This document shows, one piece after another, positions 47,449 to 64,000 of a stretch of DNA of 64,000 nt. Within the stretch, counting starts at the first letter, position 1, and each line of letters starts with the position of its first letter. The notes under the pieces were generated by a model. The model had not been told where the DNA came from. It saw only the letters and a program-made list of their open reading frames with translations, and ran no database searches. The DNA is from Piromyces finnis (lineage: Eukaryota; Neocallimastigomycota; Neocallimastigomycetes; Neocallimastigales; Neocallimastigaceae): assembly GCA_002104945.1 (NCBI GenBank), contig MCFH01000004.1:186001-250000 (forward strand). The letters run 5' to 3'. The translations under genes and the position numbers were made by a program.

Positions 47449-50074
47449 TTTCACTTTTCCAATTAATTAATTAATTAATTAATTACATATAAAATGTGAA
47501 ATAATTATTATCCATTATATAATATCACGAAAATAAAAGTTGATATATATATAATTGTAATAATTGAACATAAGAATATATAGATAAGAAAAGAATAATA
47601 TATTTTATACAACTTTTTTTTTTTTCAATAAAAAAAAAGATAATACTATATATTAATTAATTAATTAATTAATTATTTATTTATTTATTTATATTAATTA
47701 TTATTATAGCATTACTACCTTACATGATATGAAATTATAATATCTGGTAAAAACAAAGTATAATATGAAAAAGAGAAAAAAAAAAAAATATATTTAAAAG
47801 AAATATTAAAGATAGAAAGAAATATAGTAATGTATTAATAATATGATATATAAATGTATTAATATAATAAGTGCATTAATTATAATATATTAAGTCAAAA
47901 ACTTAAAACTTTATCTTAATAGCAATTTAAATCTTTTATTTTTTTTAACAAATAATAAAAATATTTTAATTATTGATTTTTTATTAATCTAATTAATAAG
48001 TCCAATTATGGAAATTTTAATTTATTTCTTTCTTTCTTTTTTTTTTTTTTTAATCTACTTATTTTTATCTATTAAAAGTGTGTGTCATATTGTTTGAGTA
48101 TAATTTCATTCTAAATTTTAACTAATATTTATTTATTCATTATATTTATAATAACAAATGTCTCTTTATTTTACGGAAAAAAGACATTATTAAATATTAA
48201 AAAGCTTTTTGAATTAATTTATTAAAAGATATATTATGCATGATTGAAAAAGATTGAAAAACAATGAATACATAAATAAGTTTTGCCATTATAATAATAA
48301 TAATAAATGTTACTAAAACAAGTGGGATTAAATAAAAAGACATATTTTATGTATGAAATATAATGTATATATATAAAAGTAAATAACTAATTCAAATAAT
48401 TAGATTAATATATTTTATAAAAAATCATTTTGATTTTACATTATATATACATAATACTTTTAATATTCTACAAAAGGTTTTATAATTGTTTGTTTTAAAT
48501 TTATTATTTTCCCATTAAAAGAAATAAAGATTTATATTTGAATGATTATAAAGTTTAAAATCAGCATAAACTATTATTGTTTAGTTATCATAAAATGTAT
48601 ATAGTAGATAAAAGAATATTCATAAGAATATCAATGTTGTTTTATAGTATATTTTAAGCATCATTTGGATCTATTGGTTTATCAACAGAAAAAATAATTA
48701 TATAATAAAAAATTTAAATATATATCAACTACTTGGAAATTTATTAATGATTAATTTAAAATGAAAAAAAAAAAAAAAAAAAAAAACTGAAAATATATAT
48801 AATACAATAATTAATGTATAATAATTAATAATATTATACTTTTAAATATTTTAATAATTAAAGAAATAAATAAAAGGGAAAAAGAATTAATCCTTTTAAT
48901 TCAATTTTAAATTATATATTAATATGTAATTATAAAACAACTTACAAATTTTATAAATTAAAGTTTATTAGATTGTAATAAACAAAATCGTAGTATTATG
49001 TAAAATATAAATGTATTAATTATTCTTTTTTGAATTTATAATTTATTTATAATTTATTTAATTTTATAATAATGATTTACTATTTTAATATGTTAGATAT
49101 TATAAAAAGGAAAAAAAAAATCTTTGTTAAAGTTATTCTCTATTATAAATAATTGACTATTTTATTAGTAATATATTTTATAAAATAATTATATATATAT
49201 TTATTTAATATGTTTTAAAATAAATATAATTATTCATTCATAAATTGTAAAATGAACAATACATTTAATTAATTATTAATAAAATTATATGAAATGAAAA
49301 TTACCTTTATATTCATTTTATTGTAATGATAGCAATTATAAAATATTTATATATAAGAATAATTAATAAATAATATATATTTATAACTATTTTTTAAATA
49401 GCATGATAATAAGTTAAAGTTATGAACTATATATCAAATGTCAAAGGAAAATATATTATTAGTCTTTTTTTTTATCATTGCTTAAAAACCTAAAAGTGAA
49501 AAATAGTCTATTCCAAATAATTCTCAAAATATTACATTCCAATTGAATTCTTAAATAATAGATATTTTAAATCCAAGTATAATAAATAATAAGATATATT
49601 TTCATTATCTTTTACACCTTGCAATATTTAATTTCTATATGTTATTAAAGAATAATTTTTTTTTCTAGCCAAAAATCCTGGCTAAATCCTCCAAAAATCT
49701 AGGATAAAAAGTGTATTGACTTATTGGTGGAAACCTAAATTTTATATTCAAAACATATATTTAAAATTATATTAATTAAAATTATTAATTTTTAACTAGA
49801 TAATTGCAAAAAATTTTATTATATATAATTAATGACATTTAAAAACAAAAAAAGTTTTATTATGGGACATTATAACATTTCATATTAAATATAACACACT
49901 ATTTGAATGAAAATTATTTAAAATAAAAAAGAAAAAAAAGCCATAACGAAATCTTTTATTATAATATCTAAATAAAAAAAAAAAGAAAACATCTTTTTTG
50001 TATATAATTTAATATATTTATATTTTTATATTTATTGTTGATCCTTTTTATACAAAAAAAAGCTTTTATAATAT

Positions 50075-50077
<3 letters not shown>

Positions 50078-50121
<44 letters not shown>
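50078..50121. repeat. (TTTA)n tetranucleotide microsatellite
   Basis: About eleven uninterrupted TTTA units in the gene-poor region; no link to a gene. Confidence 0.9.
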
Positions 50122-50560
50122 TAAATATTTGAATATTTAAATTTTTATTAATTCTTTTTTTTTTAATAAATTTTCCATAGAAATTATTATTTATATATTT
50201 ATTTTTAATAAACAGAAAAAAAAATTGGTTTTTGAATTTAATAACCCAATATTAAATATTAATAAAAATAAATTAAATAAGATTTCATTCGTTAATTTGT
50301 TACACAAAATAATTATAAAAAAAATTTTGTATCATATTATATTAAATAAAAATAAGAAAAAAAATGAAATATAAAAAAGCATAAATAATAATAGCTATTT
50401 GATATTATTAAGAGTTGTTTAATTTAGGTTTATAATTATGTCAACTTTATTAATATATTTTATGATAAAGAACTACTTGCGTTACATTCTTCTCAAACTA
50501 CATGTATTTATACATTTACATTGTGGCTTAAACATATAATCAAATACAATATATACAAAT

Positions 50561-50598
50561 ACGTTTTAATACATTTCAATACATTTGAATACATGTGA
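50561..50598. repeat. Short 10-bp tandem repeat, about 3.5 copies
   Basis: Units ACGTTTTAAT, ACATTTCAAT, ACATTTGAAT and a partial fourth differ at one or two positions. The 10-bp period matches a helical turn, but nothing else suggests function. Confidence 0.6.
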
Positions 50599-53500
50599 CA
50601 TAACGTTTGATATAAGTTTCTTTTATGTTGTAGTAATTTAATATTAGTTTATTTATAATTTATTATATTAGGTGAAAAATATTTTATTACTATTAACTTC
50701 TCTCTTATTAATAATTTCACTTATAATATTTTCTTATTAATTATTAAAGCTCTTCCCTTTCTAATTATTAATTATTTTTACATGAATATTTTTATATTAT
50801 AAAATTCCTATAATATAATTGAATATCAATTATATAATGTAATGTATTCATAATATATGAATAATAATTAAATAGGATATAGTATAATATATTTTACATT
50901 TTATATGAAATATTACTATATAAGGAAAGGTAATGTAATACAAATAAGTATTACAATAAAATTAATACTAATATATAATATTAATATTTAAGAATATAAT
51001 GAAATATGTACATGAATTCTATAACTAATATATAAATAATGTATTATAATATATATCAATTATTATATTATTATTATGAAATATTATATATAAATTTTTA
51101 AAGATGAAATTGAATATTTTAAATAATAAAAATTATTTTAGATATTGGCTAATATGTAGCTAGACATATTAATTTCATATCACGTTTCACATATTCTAAC
51201 AGATATAAAAAGGTGTAGTAAACAAAAGAATAATTAATAAGCAAACTATGACTATAATTTATCTTTTTTATTTATAAAACCTTTATAAAAATTAATCTTC
51301 TCTCATAAATATAATTTACTTTTTAATGATTTTACAATGTTTCATATTGTAATTTAAAATTAACCATAGAATGTAAAGTAAGAAAACACTTTATAAAACT
51401 TTGCCGTTCCTCCCTCTAAAAATGGAATTTTTACTAGTTTAAAAAAAAAACTAAAAAAAAAAATATAAAAAAATATAAATTTCATTTAATTAAAAATAAT
51501 GAATTTCATTATTTATATATTAAGAAAAAAAAAAGTTTAATTATAATTAAAAAAAATGGTCTACAAGACTATTTTTATTTATCGTTCATTACTGTTTGTT
51601 GGACTTTTGTTATATTTAATAGGCTTATAGCCATTATTAAAAGTATTAAATGTTGTTATTTTAACTTTTATATTATTATATAATAATCTTATGAAAAAAA
51701 AAAGCTTTTTATTTATTTAAATTTTATTTAAAGCATGAATAAAAATGATACATCATCTTTTCTATAGTTCTAGAATCTTTCTAATTTAATTGATATACTT
51801 TTTATAGTACAATTTTTCATTTGAATATTTAATAATAAATAAAGTTTAGATCGAAAACTTTAAATTCAATGTAATATATAAATGTATACTAAGGATGGAT
51901 CAACTATAATATAAATCTTGGTAGTACAAAAATTACTAATCATTAAATTTAGTTTAATATATGTATAATTTAGATTTTATATTTTAATGAGTATAATCAA
52001 TTCGTATTATAAAATGAAATTCTTAAGGATAAATTAAACTTGCACCCATTTTTTTTTCAACTGTAAATTGAAAAACAACGAGAAAAAAAGGAGGTTATTA
52101 TTTATTTTATGATAAAATTATGATAGATATATTAAAATATGTATAATAATTTAACTAAGAGTAGGAATGTTAGAAATACTTTTTATTATACATAAAATAA
52201 TTATATATTACAAAAAAAGTATTATCAAGTAGCATTGCACATCCTTAACAAATAAAAAGAAAAAACTTCAATTATACTTGTTTTTATTGAATAGATCTAC
52301 GCTTGAATAATCTATCAAATAAATATTGAAAAAAAAAATAATGTTTATGTACCATAAATTAAAATGTATTATCTACATGTCACTAAATAAATAATTTTAT
52401 ATTCTCTAGACATTCTTAATTTTAATATATAATTTTCAATAGATATCAAGAAGATACAGCAAGCAATGATTCTACATAATAGTTGTTGATGATAGAGTAT
52501 ATTTTTACAGCATATATATACATTTATTAGAATAGCTATAGTAAAAACAGCATAAATATTTATCATTGCTGTAACGCTACTAGTATGATGTCATTAAGGT
52601 TCTTCCATATTGTGTAAAGTTCAACTAAAGTGTTGTTGTTGTACTACCTCCAATTTATTATATATAAAAAACACTTCATTATTAAATGTTTCACAGAATA
52701 TTTAAAAGAATAATATAATATATTGAAATAATACAATGACATTATACTATTGTAATATATTATTAGTTTATTATAATTAAAAATTTTTTAATATTAATAA
52801 GCTTTTATAATATATATCATCAATTATATATTTAATATTAATATTTAGAATATGAACCAAGAAATTTTTTAATATATTATTAATAATAAACTTTTTCATT
52901 TTTTATCCACTTTTCTCTCAAAATAAATTTAATATATTTATTATATATTAATATTTCATTAATGATATATATTATGAATATTCTAATGAAAGGATTAACA
53001 ATATATAAATTGAAATATTAATACATTACCAATTTATTTAATTTATCTATTTATTTATTTTTTTTTTTTTCGTTTTTTGTTTTTGTAATTAAAAAATAAA
53101 AAGTATAATAAATATTAAATTAATTGCAAAAATTATAAATAATGGTTTAAAGTATAAAAAAACTTTTGTTTTTATTTTTTTGTATTTTCATATTTATTTT
53201 TTTGAAAAAAATAATAATAATAATTTATTAATTTAAAAAAAATAAGAGATATTTTTTCTTTTTTAAATAATTAATGTGAAAATAATCTCATGTCGGTTTA
53301 ATAATTAAAAAGATTACAAATACAAAAAAAATAAGCATTTTCATTTTAAACAAGATAAAAGTATTTTAATAATTTTAAAAATTTAAGCAATACAAAAAAG
53401 TTATTTTCAAAATAAATAAATAAATAAATAAAAATAAAATATAAATTTTGATAATAAGAGAAAATATTATCTTAGTAATAATTTTGGTAAAGAAAAAAAA

Positions 53501-54025
53501 TAATCTAAATGATATTTCTTCATTTAAATTAATTAATTATATCTAATAATTATTAAAGTAAAATCTTTTACCAAAATATTTGATAAAATTATAAAGTAAA
53601 TTTATTTTCATATAATAACTAGTATAACTAGTATCAATATTATTAAGAATAATAACAATAAACAAAAAAAATTCAATTAGATATTGAAAATTCTAAATAA
53701 TAATAAAAAAAATATTAATAAAAAATCACTTTATTTATATATATATTTCTTCTTTTTTTTTTTTTTTTTTTTTTTTTGTATATAATTAAATAATTAAAAA
53801 AAAACTTCATTCGCAATAAATAGAATAAATATAAAGTAGTATAAATTATTTAAAAATAAAAATATATTATAATAAAAAACGAATAAAATAGATATTAAAA
53901 AAACTTGTTCAAATAAATTTTAACAAATAATAATATAGTAAAATAATTTTAAAATATAAATATTGAAATATTTGTTATTATATTTATTGAAATTACTATC
54001 GCTATATTTAATACCTTACTAAAGG

Positions 54026-54058
<33 letters not shown>

Positions 54059-54486
54059 TAAAAAGACTTATTTAAATATATATATAGTTATAAAAAAATA
54101 ATTTTTAATAAAAATTATATTTTTGTATATTCTCGATAAAACATGTATCAATAAATATTAACAACAAAGATAATCAATAATTATTCTTTAGTAGAAAAAA
54201 GATTAAAATAAAAAATTAAAGCCATGTCAACTATAATTATTTATTAATAATTAAAACGTTGGGATAAAAAAAAAACATCTAGTTTAATAATTATATAAAA
54301 ATTTATTAAAAATAAAACTAAATACCTTTTATATATAAAAAAAATGTAAGTATTAAATATATATATATATATAAAATTTATAAAAAAATTACTAATTTTT
54401 TGTTTATATCTAAAGTTAATTAATTTCTTTAAACACAATAAAATAGCATTACATTAAAAAAAAAAAGGGAAAAAAGAAAGAAAAAA

Positions 54487-57400
54487 ATGGATTGGAATAA
54501 ACTGATTTATATTCTAATATCACTAACTGCAATACTAATAGTAGTAATAATAGTGTTATGTATAATTCTTTATAAACTCAAAAAAGAAAATAAAAGAATT
54601 CGTCATCCATTATTAATTAATCATTATAGAAAATCTTATAATAATGATAAAATAAATGGCTTTAAATCATTTAACTCTCATAATTCTGAAAGAGAAATGT
54701 TAGAAAACTCAGCTATAAATTCATTTTCAATGAAACACCAAATAAATGTAAATGATTTTGTCGATATTCCTCCAGCCACTTATCATAGCAATACATTTGA
54801 TCGTCTAATGATGGATAATGAGTATTCCTATAATAAAGACTATTTAAAACCTATGATGAATGTCAATCAAAGTAATTATATAAGCAATGATTTAGCCCAT
54901 TCGTTATCACAACGATTTTCTTATTGCTCAACAACAACTGCTAGTGAATCACAATATATTCCTTCATTAAAAACATTAATGAATTATTCTTTTTCAGAAA
55001 TTCATGATTCACGCAAAAACAAAAGTCAAAAGTCTTTAGAACATAAACAATCTAAAATTTCATCTAATATTACTACAAATGGTATGGTTGCTTCTTCGGT
55101 AGTATCATCAAGAGTCTCTTCTTCTGTTATTCCTCATTCTTTATTAGGTAATAATAATTCTTTAGGTCGTGGAAATATGAAAAGCATTCCAGTAATTAAT
55201 GATGATACTAATTTACATGAAAATTCATTCCAGAGCAATACAAGTCATATTAGTTACACTAATACAAATACTCCACAAAATGCTACAACACAAGACCATA
55301 GTTTTTATAATTCTCATAATACCATGATATCATTACAAAAATCACCATCAAGTAAAGCTTATCCACTTGACACTGGAATTACTAGCCAAAGTTTACTTCA
55401 TCCAAATCAACAAAACATAAGTATTAATTTAAGTAAATTCCATATCGGTCCAAACATTAGTATCGAAGAATTAGATGATGATGATATGGATCAAAACAGA
55501 AATATTGATGATATTGATGCAATTGTTGATGATGCTGAAAATATTTTGGAATGCTTAAGCCATCATAGTCTCACTTCATCTAACATTCAAGCTGCAAGTC
55601 TCTTAGACAATAATAGTCCAAAAACTCTACATAGTATTGCAGGTTCTAATATTACCTTTAAAACTTCAGATTTTTTATATAATCCAAATCAAAATGCAGT
55701 AGACATTATGGTCAATGGAACGAACACTGATGTAACTCAACACCGCAATAATAATTATTCTCGTAGTTTCCAAAAAACTATTCCATTGGAGGTTCAACCA
55801 TCTGTAGAAACTTGCACAAAGAAAATACCAGAAGAAGGAATAGAAATAGCAAATAATAAAAGTGAATCTGTCATTGACCAAAGTGGATATAATACTTCTT
55901 ATGTTTCTGTTAAACGTAGTCGTTCTTATCTTGGTAGTAAAAGAGCTGAAAAAAAGGAAAAGAATGGAAAAACTGTTAAAGGTCAACAAAATAAAGACAT
56001 TATTCCAAAAGAATTAAAAATTAATAATGAAGTTGATTACCCTATTAATGATGAAAATATCAAATATAAAAATAAAAGCATTCAAGAAAGTCATAATTAT
56101 ATTTATTTAAAGGATAATAGTAATGATATTGATACTGATTTTTCCAAAGTCAAGGTTCAAAAAGTAACCGATTTAAATCCACCTTCACCAAATATGACTT
56201 ATAAAAATATTAATAGTAACTATTTAAACTATAAGAAGGCACAAATAAAGAATGATTCAATGGATTATTCAAATAAAGAAATAAACATTAAAAGTAAAAG
56301 TTTCAATACTATGAATTTCCATAATCCTGCACTTTCAATTAAAACAAAAAATCTTAATGATGAAGTCATGGAAAAACCTGATAGTTGTAATAATCAAATT
56401 GTCAGAGAATCTCACCTTTTAAATCAAGATACTACTAATAATTTTAATAGCCCAACAACTAATGGTAATAATAGTTTCATTCAAAACTCAATATTAAAAT
56501 CACCAACCAATTTCTTTATTAGGAGTCCGCTCTCACCTATTATGAGTGTTGATGAAATGGATGAAAATGATTTAGTATTTAATATTGCTCAAAAACCAAA
56601 TATTCTTACTGAAGATTTAATTAATACTAATAAAATAGAAAACTCAATCAATCCTGATTCTACCATTAATGAAATTTGCCAACCAAATAACAAAAAATCA
56701 ATTAAGCGTGATATTTCTTATGATGAAAGTCATGTTCCGTCAAAAACAGTAAAAACACCAAAGCGTGCTTTTTCCTACAATGACTACAATAATAGTACTA
56801 TTGGAAGATTTAGTCGTAATATTTATAATAATGGATCCATGGATAGAAGTTATATGATTAATGATAACAATCGTATAAGAAATTCATCACAAAAAAGTAT
56901 TGCAATTAATAGTTTAAACAGAAACCAATATAATACATCTTTAAGTAGATATTCTACTTTAAGTCGGACTGATAATCCAGATTCTTCCATTCTTACAGAA
57001 AGCACATCTGTTATTTCAGTAGAAAATATTGATCCAGCTGAAAATCATACTCATAAATTACAAAAACTAAATAATAGCCAAATGAACCAACCATCATTAC
57101 GCAAAGTTGAGATTAATTATGCCATTGATGAAATTCCAGAAGATATTGATATAAATGATAATCTAGAAGAGAGTGTCTCTATTATTCCATCTGTGATGAG
57201 AGTTGTTAATGTTGAATCAAGTCCAATTATACTTCATGAAGCTCAAACTACGCGAATTTCATATATATCAAGCCAATCTTCTGAACTACCAACAAATATT
57301 CTTAGTCAAGAACTTTTAAATAGTTTTTCATCTAATATTAAATCACCAAAAATGGAGGAAGAAGACGAGGATAAAACAGCAAAAAATGAAAAAATAGATT

Positions 57401-57844
57401 CCTCAATTATTGGAATGTCGCCTACAAGCCCCTACAGTAACGAAATAATTATAAAAACTGAAGAAACGTCTTTATCAACCTCTGAAGATTATGATATAAA
57501 TGAAATAAATAACAGGAATAGTAGTAGTTGTATAGAACTTTTAAAAAACAATAATTCTTCCTCAAATGAAGAAGATTTCAGTAGTCCAACACTTAATGAA
57601 AATGCTGATTCAAGTAATTTATTAAAAGATGATATTACTAAGTCATTATCGAAAATTGATGAAATTTTAAAGGTATAATAACACCTTTAAATTTATTTTA
57701 AAAACATGCGATAAAAAAATAAATAAAAAAAAAATATATATTAATAATTTATAGGTTATTTATATATTTACATTAATAATTCAAATTAACTATTACCTAT
57801 AGTTAAGCAAACTCAATACTCCCATTACACATACTGAAAAATAA
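54487..57844 (+). CDS. Unknown protein with one N-terminal TM segment and a long disordered tail
   Basis: A single large exon encodes 1063 residues from 54487. Residues 6-31 form one hydrophobic helix (YILISLTAILIVVIIVLCII) followed by LKKENKR, so the long remainder is probably cytosolic (positive-inside rule) and the protein is anchored without a cleaved signal. The rest is Ser/Asn-rich and acidic, with many possible proline-directed phosphorylation sites (SP/TP; for example KTVKTPKRAF). There is no recognisable enzyme domain. The large exon either ends in TAA at 57676-57678 or is spliced at AAG/GTATAA (57672/57673) to 57803-57844, which adds LSKLNTPITHTEK and a stop; the join is in frame and has good splice signals, so I prefer it moderately. 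Function unknown; a membrane-tethered signalling or polarity scaffold is one guess. Confidence 0.75.

Positions 57845-64000
<6,156 letters not shown>

Larger units (their letters stand above)
47449..54486. other. Seven-kilobase gene-poor region with divergent promoters at its ends
   Basis: Almost pure A/T with TTAA, TTTA and TAT repeats. Patches with more G/C at 49670-49740, 50400-50640, 51550-51640 and 52240-52660 have no frame or RNA fold I can support; they may be worn-out genes or transposons. The pullulanase promoter must lie at the left end and that of the one-TM protein at the right. Confidence 0.5.

Noticed and set aside
51556-51627. Plus-strand ATG frame with a hydrophobic stretch (MVYKTIFIYRSLLFVGLLLY...)
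   Set aside because: Only 24 codons, followed by stops, no supporting context.
52369-52566. Minus-strand frame with hydrophobic translation
   Set aside because: Short, no conserved motif, no splice partners found; composition fits non-coding A/T-rich DNA, although the 52240-52660 patch may be an old relic.

Overview
The window looks like nuclear DNA of an anaerobic gut (rumen) fungus, Neocallimastigomycota. Four things point there: extreme A+T richness with long homopolymers and A/T-only microsatellites; eukaryotic genes split by many short AT-rich GT-AG introns; runs of Asn, Ser and Lys in the proteins; and a secreted expansin carrying three fungal dockerins, the hallmark of anaerobic-fungal cellulosomes. 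Genus and species cannot be told from the window alone. All gene models were built by hand from splice signals, reading phase and family motifs; every multi-exon model that lies wholly inside the window stays in frame to its stop codon.

Layout from left to right. Bases 1-4104 (minus) hold the 5' part of MUS81, running off the left edge before its nuclease domain. Bases 4919-10467 (minus) hold a 20-exon INTS4, a core Integrator subunit. Bases 10468-25487 are a gene desert of about 15 kb containing a candidate MITE-like inverted-repeat element (14693-14996), a decayed gene relic (about 16726-18000) and a 600-bp tRNA-derived SINE-like insertion with a 65-base poly(A) tail and a perfect 13-bp target-site duplication (20712-21337). 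Bases 25488-27318 (plus) encode the dockerin-expansin. Bases 28065-32701 (minus) encode MCM6 in 16 exons. Bases 33604-35558 (minus) encode a PHO13/PGP-type HAD phosphatase. Bases 36762-37722 (plus) encode a cornichon/Erv14 cargo receptor with a 10-nt micro-exon. Bases 39589-44336 (plus) encode a large disordered four-TM protein, perhaps distantly Sur7/claudin-like. Bases 45059-47448 (minus) encode a type I pullulanase of bacterial style. Bases 47449-54486 are a second desert of about 7 kb. Bases 54487 to about 57844 (plus) encode a one-TM disordered protein. Bases 60488-64000 (plus) encode Pkc1, running off the right edge.

The genes do not form one pathway. They are housekeeping functions (replication licensing, DNA repair, RNA processing, ER-Golgi export, cell-wall signalling, metabolite repair) with two carbohydrate-active enzymes among them: a secreted cellulosomal expansin for loosening plant walls and an intracellular debranching enzyme for storage glucan. 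The strongest unexplained element is the SINE-like insertion. Also notable are an Integrator subunit in a fungus, the pullulanase that looks bacterial in origin, and an extra cysteine-rich module in the expansin.
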